Positions 1 through 11,437 of a DNA stretch of 64,000 bases are shown here, piece by piece. Positions within the stretch are counted from its first letter, which is position 1. The number at the start of each line of letters is the position of its first letter. The position numbers were made by a program, and so were the translations under genes. This DNA comes from Coleophoma eucalyptorum (taxonomy: Eukaryota > Ascomycota > Leotiomycetes > Helotiales > Dermateaceae). Under the pieces are notes generated by a model. The model had not been told where the DNA came from, ran no database searches, and saw nothing but the letters and a program-made list of their open reading frames with translations. The stretch lies in assembly GCA_026120035.1 (NCBI GenBank), contig JALRME010000003.1, positions 1,302,001-1,366,000 on the forward strand. Direction: 5' to 3'.

Positions 1-722
1 GACAAAATAGGTACCGTAGGCAACGTAGCAATTTATTCCTTATCTCCCATTTCCCACTCCATCCCTTGGCCATAAACTAAATACTAGAAGTCAAGGCATT
101 TGAAAATTGCATGTGCAAGGCGGATTCACTGTGTCCGCTTCAAAATAAACTAACAAGCACAAACCAAAAGACAAGAAAGAAAAGAAGAAAAGCCCGCAGT
201 CCCAAAGCCATAAGAAACGAAAACACCATAAAACACCACGTTCCCAATCTATGAAAGAGCTTGCAAGAAAATTCGTTTCACTTTCACCGATCGTGTATCT
301 TCTACCTGATGAATGCAGAAAACCAGCGTATGTGGGATGGTTGAAAAAGGAGAATCCGGTAGATGCAAGAAACGCAAGATACACAGTAAAGTAACGAAAA
401 TGAAAAGATTAAAGCAGGGAAAAGGTAAGCAATTTGTGGGGATACCGAGCACTAAGAGGCTTTGAACATGTCGAGTTTGTACGGATGATGGTTAGGTGGC
501 TGGATGACGGCAAACGCTTCAGTCAAAGGCGACAAGACTTCGTGATGCTGGGTGCAATAAGAGCTGAAAACACCGAAATCCGAACGATGAAAGAGAAGCA
601 AAATGTTGTCTATAAGCTCGGTAAAAGGGTATCCGTCGTTCCACCTCATTGCTATCATATCCCTCCAAATAATTATGCACAAACATAATAAAGTCAAAAA
701 CACCAACCGTGGGTCTGCACCA
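1..722. other. Left-edge intergenic sequence
   Basis: No gene is supported here. The stretch around 160-200 is purine-rich (long A/G runs), as often seen in untranslated or intergenic fungal DNA. Short open frames on both strands overlap each other and show no recognisable motif. The right part is probably the 3' untranslated region of the cyclin gene that ends at 723 on the minus strand. Confidence 0.5.
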
Positions 723-2230
723 TTAAGGACCGCTAGGTTCCACCATAGGTGTATCCTCAGGATACGCCATATCAGCTGGAATAGATCCCTGCCTTTGAGC
801 GATGATCTCGCGTGCATAGAACTCCACGAGCATGGTGCCATAGGCTTCTAATTCTTCCACCGGCACAGAAAGGCGGAAGTCATTCAGTACTAAGAATTGT
901 AATTCGAGATGGTTGAGTTCAGCCAAGGGAAGACCTCCGACCTGCACAATGTTAGTCGAGCTCGTCAAAAGGGTTCTAAAAATCTTACCTTTGCATAACG
1001 AGAGTTGGTATAAAAGACGTCAGAAAAGAATTTACTGGCACAGGTCACGCCAGCTATGACCAGGCGATGGATGTTGAAACTATCAACAACGAAAAAATGT
1101 GACAGCGGGAATGGTACCGATTCCGGCTGTGGTGCATGAGTATACTGTGCTTTTTCTAAATCCTCCGCGCGTTCAGGAACGCTTCGTGCCGATGCTGGGC
1201 TGTCGGCCAAATCTGAACCATCTGCCGAATACCCTGTCGAAGGACGAGAATCCTCGTGCTGATCAACTGATTCTCTTCGCAAAGCTTCCATAGGCGCAGC
1301 ATTGACACGCTCTGTCATCCGATCGAAGTATACCAGAAGACTTAAGAAAACCTCATACGTCGTGGGGCAGTATTTATGTATTCGGCTCAAATAACTCAGA
1401 ATGGTAATGCTCGGAACATTCTTACCATGGAAAGAAAGTACACTCGAGGAGTGTCCTGTCATATTGACAGAATCTTTCTCTGAGGGCAGAGATCGATGCA
1501 AATTATCATGTTGGCGATCATTAGTTGTAGTGATTTTAGTGAGTAGCCCAGCCACCATCTCAATGATATCGGTAATAGGCATCTCGCTGATTTCGTACTT
1601 CAGTGCTGGATCATCTGCAGTCCGCCGCCTGCCTGATTGTCCTCGGTGGGAAAGAAACTCCTCGCTGGCGAAATCTTGTATATGAGCCAGATCGCGCACT
1701 TTTATCGTATTGCTCCCATATTTCTGCACATCGTTCAACGAACGAGATGACCTGGTCAGAGGCTCATGCTTGACTGCTGTTGCTGGCGAGGAATTTGTAC
1801 CAGCCTTCGATCCTCCTCCTGCTGCTGCTTCCTGCTCGTGCAGTTTTCGTGCAAAAGGTGCTTCGGCTTCAGAGAAGTGCTGTTGGCTCGTGAAAGGTGG
1901 CTTTGAATAGGTAGTTGCTGTCGGACTCGAACTCTTAGGAGGAGAAGGCGGCTTCTCTGACTTCACAGGCGCCCTGGGAGATGCCTTCACTTCTCCCGTT
2001 GCGCCCTGATCTGTTGCTTTTGCGACAACACTGGGAGGAGGGGTACCAGCGCGTATGGACTGCGGTCGAGCTCTCGGGCTAGGGGGTTCCGCTCGCGATC
2101 TTGATCTCTGTCGATATTGCGGCTCGGTTTGATATTCAGATGATGAATGCTGGTGACCAGGACCAGTCATCATACTGTGCGTATGAAAGCGGGAGGAGTC
2201 TGATACGAAATCGCTAATCACCGCGGCCAT
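723..2230 (-). CDS. Pho80/PCL-type cyclin (CDK regulatory subunit)
   Basis: Two exons, complement of 989-2230 and 723-941, are joined across a 47-bp intron (GTAAGA...TGCAG) and give 486 residues. The first 230 residues are low-complexity and rich in Ser, Pro, Arg and Lys. A cyclin box follows: the segment with SYLSRIHKYCP and a YFDRM helix, then FNIHRLVIAGVTCASKFF, then across the intron GGLPLAELNHLELQFL. This order, and the xNxHRLLI-like helix, are typical of the PHO80-like cyclin family. Family members bind Pho85-type kinases in phosphate, glycogen and cell-cycle signalling. The long disordered N-terminus resembles Pcl-type family members of filamentous fungi. The start is the first ATG of the open frame; a later in-frame ATG is possible because the N-terminus is poorly conserved in such proteins. 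The exact kinase partner cannot be told from sequence. Confidence 0.88.
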
Positions 2231-3773
2231 ATCAGCCTAGGTGGTTGCAGGAGATGAGAATTAGACTGCTTGCTCTTGATTAGCCTGTGTCCGTTGTGCT
2301 TCTCGCCAGTAGTTCATGATTGAGTGATAGTGATATAAGATAGATGACGCTGCAGCAGCCTTGCAAGAGTGGTGTGCAGAGCAGTACTGCTTGTGGTAAA
2401 GCGCACCAACACTTCGACCGCCTGGGTTTTCATGTACAGACGAAGAGTACTGCACACCCGTCGCGAATCATGTTCGATATGGAGAGGTTGGCAGCATAAC
2501 TTGCTGAGGCCAAGAGGCAATTGCGAGGGCCTTACACCAGGATTTGAAGGTTAAGGGTGCGTGATTTCACAGCAGATATCGTGGGGGGCATACAGCGAAC
2601 GTCGCCACGGATTAAAGACGCGAACTTACGAAGGGGCATTCCTAGAAATGCTTCCGAGTGATAGAATCAGTATCGTAGAGTCCTATCTCTACGCAGGCAG
2701 CACTAATATGCAGTGGTTGATGATATCGCGGTGGTTGAGGAGGGTAGATGTTCAGTACAGTAGTATCTGGAAGCTTGACTTGGGACTGGCTAGGGGTCCT
2801 GGTTGCGCTTAAAAAAGGCAAGGCGCAGTATGACGATTTGGATGGCGAGATGATTGGGATCCGAAGGGTGGACGAGACAACCACAACCGGGAGGACACTG
2901 GCTGGATCAATGCAGATGCCGGTATTTCACCAATCGAACAGCAAACGGATGTGGGAAATGGAACAGACAGGTACTGACGGGTATACCTTGAAAGAGAGAA
3001 ACACCGGTGCACACAGTTCGAACAGACAGACAGACAAGAAAGAAGGAATGAGAGACAAATAGACAGATCGGGATACATGGGGGGTTGAGCGCCACGCTTG
3101 CGAATCAAGGCGTTGCAGGGAAGGCCACTCAGTGAGCAGAAGGCTGACACGAGGCATCCGCACGCATTTCGTCAGTCGAGAAATCTCGCGAACCTTTAAG
3201 AACCGTCCCCCTCGCCACTTAGATACCGCCCTTGGTACACCCTCATGAACCATGTACTAACTACAGGCCGACTGACTCGGGCTATGGCTGCCAGCGTTCT
3301 GTCTCATACCGAGTAGCCAGCCCATTGCTGCTTTGCTTCTTCATGTGCACTGCATATTTCAATCATCACAAAACGCCCGCCGTGCAGAAATCCTGGTCAG
3401 AATATCTTCACCGCCGCCGTGCTGGATGCCATGTCTTGACCGCCCACCGCCTTAGCAGCGTTATAGAGGCAGGATATCAACCACTAGCCACCCAGCACTG
3501 AGGCATTTTCAGACATAAGGATTTGGGACTCCGTGATATGTCTGACTTACTAAAAGAATTTCCGTAATTGGCGGCCGGACTCCCTCACTGAGGAGAGAAT
3601 ATCCTAAACCACTGCCATGCGGAGACATTATTAACTTTATCCGTCTTAAATGATCCTTGGAATCTCAATCAGTGGAATTCAGGTCTTGCAATATTACCGG
3701 CCAATTATACTTCGAAACCGTGCCTTTCATTTGCCCAACGCCATGCATTTATCGTACCTTACTATTTTACAGA
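2231..3773. other. Intergenic region, no gene seen
   Basis: This 1.5 kb holds the promoter side of the cyclin gene on the left and the 3' flank of the proteasome gene on the right. Open frames here are short, overlap on both strands and have no recognisable domain. Purine-rich stretches occur near 2990-3060 (repeated GACAGACA-like units). Nothing else is supported. Confidence 0.5.
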
Positions 3774-4691
3774 TCATTGGTGACGAATCTTGTAGTCCGA
3801 ATCTGGGAGATACAAGTGTCGGTTCGCGCCCTTCTTCGTCAAAACCACCATGCGAATGACACCACCAGAGCTTCCATCCCACTTGATAGCTTCTTGTAAT
3901 GCACCCTTAACAAACTCGACGGCTTGTGTTTCATCCATCCCCTCCTTCCAGTTGGCATCACAGTATCCGTAAATGTACGTTGAACCAGAACCACCGATGG
4001 CATATGCTTGCTTGTGTAATGAACCTCCTAGTGGTATTGAGTAGACCTGGCCACCATGTCGCTCATCCCAACCAGCGATGATCAATCCTGCACTGCAACA
4101 AACTCGTCAGTAGTCATTCCTATCCCAGTCTGCCAGACGTGATCATACCTCAGTCTATCTTTGTTCTCGTAGCAAAGCTCCTGGAACATAGCTGCTGCTG
4201 TTTGTGTAGTTGGTGGTTTGCCATTCATAGTACCATACATGGCCAGTTGGTATTGAACGATATCGGCAACTGCTTGAGTGTCTGCGGCGGATCCTGATCT
4301 ACAGCACCAGATTGTATCGTGTACTTGAGTAAGCTTGTCTGTGACTCTGTTTGCAATATATGCACCGGTTGTAGTTCTACTGTCTGCGCCTAGAATAACG
4401 CCATCTTTGAAATTGATCGCCATGCTAAGGTAGTGTCAATGAGTGCTGGGCAGTTGCAGTGGAGGACACTGGGAGGAGTCGAAGCTTACATCGAAGTACC
4501 TAAGCTACGAAGGGTCAGTAACATGTTAAATATGAGGCATAGATGTGCTTACTTGACCTCTCCCTTCTTGAGACGGTCCATATCAACGTGGATGCCATCT
4601 GTAGAAGCTCATGTTAGCTCTATTCGATAATAAGCTTCCCTCTTGGATTTCCGGTACCTTCATTGAGCATTCCTGAGGTACCAAACTCCAT
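3774..4691 (-). CDS. PRE3: 20S proteasome subunit beta-1 (caspase-like activity)
   Basis: Five exons, complement of 4658-4691, 4553-4598, 4490-4504, 4149-4424 and 3774-4092, give 229 residues. Residues 1-29 are a propeptide ending in LG. Autocatalytic cleavage before Thr30 (motif LG-TS) exposes the N-terminal nucleophile. [16 protein letters not shown] follows, with the conserved Asp and Arg of beta subunits, then [10 protein letters not shown] with the conserved Lys and the SGSAADTQ signature of beta-1. The C-terminal half contains [17 protein letters not shown] and [14 protein letters not shown]. The subunit forms part of the inner rings of the proteasome and cleaves after acidic residues. 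The catalytic Thr lies in a 15-base exon (4490-4504), so four introns split the first half of the gene. Intron 1 starts GTACCG, a weak but GT donor. Length and motif order match the family throughout. Confidence 0.95.
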
Positions 4692-5235
4692 GCTTGCGGA
4701 TATCTAGATAGGGTACGTTGATAGTGTGCGGGTGTTCTATGATGGCTGTAGAGAGTTGAGGTTTGGGGGGTTTGGTTCTGTAGTGTCGATGGCATGGAGC
4801 TTGAGCTCAAAGGCTCGCGCCTGTCGCGTACCTGGCAGCCTGGGCTACCGCACACGTGACCAATATAGAATGGTTAACAGAAGCAATAACTTAGTTAACG
4901 TTTTCTAGGTTAGCAAGTCAGATTTGGTATACCTTTGGTACCTGTGTATGTAATATTCTTTGAGAAGTTTATGCATTGAACTTGAATCTATTCCTAGACT
5001 TGAACCTCTCCAAATGTTATCCTCCTGTATCTGCTCTGTGATACTATTGACTTTTGCTTGCAGCTCCTGAATTTGCACTTTATCGCCCGTGATTCTTTAA
5101 CTGACGAACTAATCCAGATGTGCCCGCACTCTCCAAACGTCTAATTGAAAGGGGGGTCTCCCAGAACGCCTCGCTGAAATCAAGGCCAATCTGACTACAT
5201 ATACACTTCGTTGTTCTCTCTTCCTACATATTGGA
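4692..5235. other. Short intergenic region
   Basis: This is the promoter side of the proteasome beta-1 gene and the 3' flank of the sulfhydryl oxidase gene. A CACGTG E-box-like palindrome lies near 4853-4858. No coding sequence is supported. Confidence 0.45.
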
Positions 5236-5973
5236 TCATCCGCCTCTTGTCAATTCTTCTTTCTCAAGCTTCAGGGGCGTTATATCTCCTGCGGCTGTCT
5301 TTCCAGCTGTGGCAGGGGTACCTTCTTCAGCACAACCACAATCATAAAAATCTCCAATATTGCTACAATCAAATAGCGGCTTCTTCAATCTTGTGTTCAC
5401 CTAATTCATAACAACGTCAGCTTTATATAACGTGGCTCCACCTAGACCAAGCAGACAAACCTGATTATGAACATGGCACGCCCAAGCCGCAGCTGCACTC
5501 CGACTGGTTACTTGCGGAGGAAACTTGCGCAACAGCTCCTGGAAGTGACGCGCGCAGTCTCCGCATGGGTATAATCGTGCGAACAAGTGGATGTAGCTCT
5601 GCAGAGCTGTGGAGTCGTCTGGGGTCGGTTTGTCTGGGAATTTCGCCATCATGGTATGAAAAAGCTTCCAGCTGGCATGGCCAAGCTCGGCTCTGAGAAC
5701 AAAAGTTAGCTGCTGGATTGGTTCAAAGAATGTCTGAGAGATGTACTTTAAAGTCGCATTCTCCAACTTAGGAGCTGTCGCAACACCACTCAAAATACCC
5801 GCATCCAAGTTTGCCACGGGTTCTGGATGTGCAATATAGTCCGGATGGCGAGTACCTTCGGGTTGGCTGCGAAATGTGAGGATAAAGCTGATGCCCAGAA
5901 AAACGGACACAGCGATCACAAGAGCTGTCGCAAGATTATTTCTACGTGCCATTAGGGGCAATCGGGAGGGCAT
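5236..5973 (-). CDS. FAD-linked sulfhydryl oxidase, Erv2-like (ER)
   Basis: Three exons, complement of 5747-5973, 5461-5692 and 5236-5400, give 207 residues. An N-terminal hydrophobic segment (about residues 14-33) fits a signal anchor. The Erv/ALR domain follows: ELGHASWKLFHTMMAKFP, SYIHLFARLYPCGDCARHF with the FAD-proximal CxxC pair (C119, C122), and CHVHNQVNTRLKKPLFDC with the HxxN FAD-binding motif. The tail has a CGC pair (C174, C176), matching the C-x-C shuttle disulfide of yeast Erv2. Family members pass electrons from protein thiols through FAD to oxygen and supply disulfides in the endoplasmic reticulum. The intron 1 branch site GCTAAC and both AG acceptors are visible. The gene reads away from the aminotransferase at 6457, with 483 bases between the two start codons. 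Confidence 0.92.
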
Positions 5974-6456
5974 TATCGTGCGACGGCAGGAAGAAACGAA
6001 GAAAACAAAGATTAGTTAAAGGAGCGACGGAATGTGAGGAGTGATGAAAGACAAATAAAGGAGTAGAATGGAAGGCCGTTTTGGTCAGTCCATCTCTGGA
6101 AGGCGCAAAATGGGGAAGCACTTTATCTGTACCACACCAGCATCAAACCGAGTAACTCCACTCCACATGTCCTGACCAGATGAAGTGATCTGTGCCTTGA
6201 CCACGCTTGTAGGCGGTGGAGAGATGAAAGTGGCAGAATAAAGGCAGGGTTCCCAGTCAGGCTGTTAGCTGCAAGGGGAGCAAACACACAGTCCGAGGCC
6301 GAAATCGCCTCGCCAAACAATTTATATCTCATAGTAAGCAACTGGCATTAGCTAAACCCACATTTTCCCAGTACAAGAGCGTTCTTCCTTCCCCCCTCAA
6401 TTATCCGTTATTGATCCTCCGTTCTCTCCATACTATTCTATATCTGCATCTCTACC
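5974..6456. promoter_or_regulatory. Divergent promoter region between oxidase and aminotransferase
   Basis: The two start codons point away from each other, so both genes must draw their promoters from this 483-bp interval. A TTTATATCTC TATA-like stretch lies near 6320 and a C/T-rich stretch just before the aminotransferase start (6380-6450), typical of fungal leaders. Shared regulation is an inference from geometry only. Confidence 0.45.
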
Positions 6457-7720
6457 ATGGCTTCCTTTCCCCCAGCGCCAGTCAACACCATTGACTGGAG
6501 CAACATCGGGTTCAAGGTCCGCGAGGGTAAACCCACCTGCCCCTCCCCCGCATTTCTAGATATAAAAATGTCCGAGTTAACATCTAAACGACAGTCAATG
6601 GCCATATCGAGTCTCACTACTCTGTCAAGACTGGGGAATGGAGCTCTCCAATCTTCGTCACCGATCCTTTCCTTCGAATTCATGGCATGGCCCCAGCTCT
6701 GAACTATGGCCAACAAGCATATGAGGGACTGAAGGCTTTCCGCACGCCAAACAACGAGATCCAGATCTTTAGACCTCAGCGGAATGCTGCCAGAATGGCA
6801 CACTCTGCTGAATTCATCTCTGTCCCGCCAGTACCTGAATCAACATTCTTGGAATGTGTACATGCTGCCGTATCGTTGAACGCAGCATATGTTCCACCAC
6901 ATGAGACCGGCGCCGCTATGTACGTTCGGCCTCTTGTATTTGGTTCTTCTGCGCAGCTTGGTTTGAACCCTCCTGAAGAGTACACGTTCCTCGTCTACGT
7001 TCTTCCCGTGGGCGTCTACCACGGTGTACACCCAGTGAAGGCTCTGATTCTTGAGGACTTTGACCGTTCGGCTCCTGACGGAACCGGTTCAGCCAAGGTA
7101 GGAGGAAACTACGCTCCAGTTCTCCGCTGGAGTGATAAGGCAAGGAACGAGGGCTATGGAATCACCTTACACTTGGACAGCAAGACGCGCACTGAGATCG
7201 ATGAGTTCTCAACCAGTGGGTTTATTGGCGCGAAGAAGGTTGGCGAGGAAATTACGTTGGTAGTACCAGACAGCAAAAACGTCATCCAATCCGTGACATC
7301 AGATTCGTGTTTGCAGATTGCAAAGAGCCTTGGCTGGAAGATTGAGATCCGCTCTGTAAGTCTCATTATGATCCTCAAGTTTTTTCGTTGTACTAATTAA
7401 TCATTCAGATCAAATACGAAGAGCTCCCCTCTTTCTCCGAAGTCATGGCTGCTGGTACTGCTGCAGCTCTTGTCCCTATCAAGTCTATCACTCGTAACTC
7501 TCTCGTTCAGACTTCGCAGTATATTGCAGAAGACTCGGAAGAGCCTGGACCAGTGTGCCTTAAGTTGCTCTCAACCCTACAAGGTATCCAACGAGGAAAA
7601 TTGGAGGATACTTTCGGATGGACTGTTAAGGTTAGCCAGGTTGACGAGGCCAAATATGCTGAGAAGTCTGGTGAAGCTACAAATGGTACAAACGGTAGCA
7701 GTGTTGATAAGCTGCCTTGA
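6457..7720 (+). CDS. Branched-chain-amino-acid-type aminotransferase (PLP fold type IV)
   Basis: Three exons, 6457-6526, 6595-7355 and 7409-7720, give 380 residues. The class IV aminotransferase fold is clear: LNYGQQAYEGLKAFR near residue 58, IFRPQRNAARMAHSA, YVRPLVFGSSAQLGL, and SAKVGGNYAP with the PLP-binding lysine at about K191. EIDEFSTSGFIG takes the place of the EVGTMN loop of mitochondrial BCATs. That substitution, and the YGQQAYEG signature, place it with the fungal ToxF/BCAT2-like subgroup rather than with the core mitochondrial enzyme. The reaction would be reversible amino transfer between Leu/Ile/Val or related amino acids and 2-oxoglutarate. The final 25 residues are low-complexity (repeated NGTN). 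No clear mitochondrial presequence is seen, so a cytosolic role is likely. Confidence 0.9.
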
Positions 7721-8940
7721 AAAGTTATGTTCAAAATAAAAGCAACGAATATTATGGTCCCATGAATCGTAGTCTGTGGTCTTATACGTGACATATATGG
7801 CTATTCAGTGGGTATCCTGACAAAATAGCTGCTTCCCCAATTTCTGCGGTATCCTAAATCCAAGTACATGCAAAAGGCCACAGAGATCCCAAGATTTATA
7901 TGATTGGTAGAAAGCTTTTCAATAGCGGCCAATCCTGATCAAAAGTCATGCATCACAATGCTCGCTTAGCAACAGACCAGACCGTCCGCCTCCATGAGCT
8001 CTCTATGCGGGTGAGTTTAGTGACAGCGCACACCCAAAATGGAGGACGAATATCAACAATTATAAGAACCTATTTGCCGGTCTATCTTATCCTGAAATCT
8101 GGTACATTGACTGCTTGATCTTGTTCCTTAATCGAACAAAAGCCTGGTAGCATTCCTATTCACTTCGGGATACTAATTTTGAGAAGTGACTAAGCTACCT
8201 AAGAATTTGTAACGTTACTGGATTTCACCTGCTCGGTGTGCTATCCCTAAGTTGACCCCACCTGCTCCCCTGGCCGATTAGCACCAAGCTTAAACATCTG
8301 CAAAGAACCTTTGTTGCTTTAGTATGATCTAGCTCTCAGTAATAGTCGGTCACTGCTGCGCTTTGTTAGCGCCGACTAATTGCAAAGGCTCCCGATGTTC
8401 GTCCTTTTAAGTCCTTCTCTAGTCTCCTATATTATACCCGTCAATTAGGCTTATAACCGAAGTCATCTTCCTTAGCTTTCCCACCTTTCTTATAGATATT
8501 GTCTTCTAGGCTTTCTGACTAGGCAGACAAGGTATTTTCTCCTTTCAGTACAGGGTCTTGTATTTGGCCCTTAGAATAAAACCCGAAGCCAGGTAGTTGT
8601 GGGCCACGTTTCTCAGAACAAAACTTGTAATAAAACTCACGTAGAAGGTGCTCACTAGTGCTTTTCTTATCTCTTTCTACCTAATTTTCAGACAATTCTC
8701 ATCAAAACCATTCATGTAGATCTATTTAATTATTGAAATGAGAGTGAGAGTGAGAGTTTCTCCATACCAATAGAGCTGGCTTCCTTCTCGCTGGCATAAG
8801 TGAGACCGAAAGGTTGACACAGCTTATTTTGTATTACCGCGAGAGTGTAAGTTAACCGACTTTACCACTTGTAATGCCGCACTCGCCATACAGAGGAGCT
8901 GACCCAAGTTTTTGAGTCTCTGATTTCTAGAACTAAGCTT
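7721..8940. other. AT-rich intergenic region
   Basis: These 1.2 kb separate the 3' end of the aminotransferase from the 3' end of the HExxH gene, so the two genes converge. The sequence is AT-rich, with a short GAGAGT tandem run near 8740-8758. No open frame with coding character is seen. Confidence 0.5.
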
Positions 8941-11437
8941 TCACCATAAACTCCACCACGTCTTTCGCTTTTTGGCACGAGTGCCTCCATTACTATCGTT
9001 GCCATATCCCCGCCCTCGCTTAACTCCCAGAACTAGGCTCGACCTATTTTTGCGAACGATAGCAGACGATCTAGCGGTTCTTGAGCCAGAAAAGATGGCA
9101 TAAGACTTCGCAGCAGCGCCTCCTCTTGCCGGTGAGTTGGACCCCAGATCCTCCCATCCATCGTCATCTGCATCTGGATCAGGATTCGCAATTTTCGGAG
9201 CCGGTCTTGCAATAGCGTTTGCCAGGTCGTCGCAGAACTTGACAAAGTCATCTCCAACCTGGTTACTCACAAGCCTTTGCTTCGCACGTGCGGATGCGAG
9301 ATCGACTCGAAGTTTAGATGCAACCCTTGCCTTCTCTGCTATCGATGTCCTCAGCTCCATGATTTGTCTTTCCTTGTCACCCAACACATCTTGGTATTCT
9401 TGAATGTTTCCTTCTGGTCCAAGTTTGACTTCCATCCTCTCTATCATGCGAAGCTTCACACGCTCCCCGTCCAACACTCTCGCTGCATGTGCTTGTTTTG
9501 CAAGTACGACTCTGACGGCATAGGCGCGCGTTAGAAAATCATCTTGGAACTGCCACTTCTTGAAGGCGTCCTGAAGATTCGAAAAATCGTCCGGAGGGAC
9601 GAGAGGCTGCATATCCTTCCATCGCTGATAGTCATCACCCTCCAACTCCTCGGCCGTCCACCAGGTAACTCTGAAGCCCTTGATCCTCGCGCTACGGAAC
9701 GCTAGCCCTCCTTTTGCTCGCACGACAACCTCCCAGAAAGCCTTCGTATGAAGGTTTTGAAACAGCTGTACGCTCATAGGCCATATCTCGTTCGGCGGAA
9801 CTCCTGTGCCTTGATCTCTGTTCTCATTCCCGGTATAGCGGTCAATATTTCGAACCATAAACCGCGTGCCATCGTCGAGTGTTTCCCCTTCCATTCTATG
9901 TTGATAATAGGCTACAGTTCTGTAATTTGGTACTGATATGGTCACCAATCCCATGCTTGGAGTTTCATGGTCTGCCATGGGCCCCCATATCGTTCGATGA
10001 GAAACCCATCTATTTGGCCCACCTGGACCAACCAAGGGCTCTTTCGTCCCGCCAAAGATCTTTGCCAGTATATGATTAGCGAATGAGCTCTCGATATACC
10101 AAGCCAAGCATTTATAAAAAAAATATCTCAAGAGTGTCTGCGAGGCTACTTTACCGCGTTTTCCGCAGAATATCCTAGTTCAGCAACGTCTTCGTCTCCA
10201 AAGAACTGCAAACTATTAGCCGAGTTTCGATGTATGCTCTTCATGATACGAGTTCATTCTTAACGTACAGGCTCATGTACAGTCCACGGGCCGCCATTTG
10301 GGTCGATTCGCTCACGGTACGTCCGGGCCATGTCTAAAGCATGCTAAGTTCGGTAAGTATCTTGTTAAGAAAATGGATTCCGCCGATAACATACACTAGT
10401 CTCGTGGATAACCTATGTTTCAATCAGTGCGATTAGTCTTAGCAATGCCAGCAGCAAAACTCACTGTAGCTGCAACATGAAATTGATGAACGAGACGCTC
10501 TGAGTTAGTCAGATCATCTCGAAGCAAAGGATCAAGATGTATCCACTATTCAACAACTCGAAGGATTAGCCATATCAGAAAAGAGAAATAGAGAAACAAA
10601 ATTCTTGCGCCCAAGACTCTCGGAATACTGACATTCAGGCCTATCCGCGCGTTATCCATTTCATTCCTCGTGACCCCAAGTGCCCTAGAATCCCCCTCGT
10701 TGAAATGCCACATGGATACAAAGCGAGAGCAGTGATCAAAGATCATCTGGGCTTCTCTCGCATTCTTAGATTGGGCTGCGACGTAGCTGGCTCGATAATT
10801 AAACCGGTATATGCCGCCACCCCAGGTTGGTCGTCCCGGCCCGTTCATATCTGCATAATCCAGTTCGACTCGAGGACAGAATAGTAGAGCATCGAACCTT
10901 GAACGCTGTTCTTCAGCTCAGTGTACAACACTACTACTTTGGTATATTCTCAAGGATAGCTTGATATTTGACTACTTACCATGGCCATACATGGGCATTG
11001 GTAATAAAAAGAGATGCAAGCCTCAAGATCGGTTCCAGAACTGTCCATACTGCAGGGTTTCTTGCACTCCAATGGCCATTCAAACCATGTCCGAGAGGAA
11101 GGTTAGGAGCGTCTATCCAGAGTTCTTTCCGGTACAAAGGATGGATCGGATTATCCAGATCACCCAAGTGGGCATTTAGCGCATTGATAATCCCCATATC
11201 CTCAAGGTCTTTGACGGCGAATCCAGAGAGGCGCTGAATCTGGTATTGGTAGACCCCAAGGTCAAATTCTTCTCGCTCCACCGAATAGGAATCATCCATA
11301 GGTTGGAGAGTAATAGGTGTCATACCACTCTTTCCTGTATCTTTAAGCGGCGGAGAGTGTGCGCGGCCATATTTTCGAGCAAGCTCCGAGGGCGCTGGCC
11401 CTTGTGCAGCGCGTCCACCACTGAATAAACCAAACAT
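8941..11437 (-). CDS. Uncharacterised HExxH (zincin-like) protein, seven exons
   Basis: Seven exons, complement of 10980-11437, 10633-10897, 10465-10545, 10395-10412, 10269-10343, 10155-10205 and 8941-10089, sum to 2,097 bases (698 residues) with every phase consistent. The central motif VIHETSHAL forms only after splicing: H271 and E272 lie in an 18-base exon and H275 is the first codon of the next exon. This is a HExxH zinc-protease motif. EPFFGDEDVAELGYSAEN follows 25-40 residues later, with E308 a candidate third ligand, as in gluzincins. Residues 1-240 and about 317-480 are probably globular; from about 520 a Lys/Arg/Glu-rich coiled coil begins, and the tail is basic (KRGRGYG, KKRK, a possible nuclear signal). 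No signal peptide is visible. I do not recognise a named family, and catalysis is untested inference. The least certain junctions are the AAG acceptor of exon 2 and the GAG acceptor of exon 7. Confidence 0.72.

Noticed and set aside
10131..10155. Alternative start of the HExxH gene's last exon as an independent gene beginning at 10131
   Set aside because: The frame there opens with TTG, not ATG, and joins in phase to upstream exons. It is an internal exon, not a separate gene.
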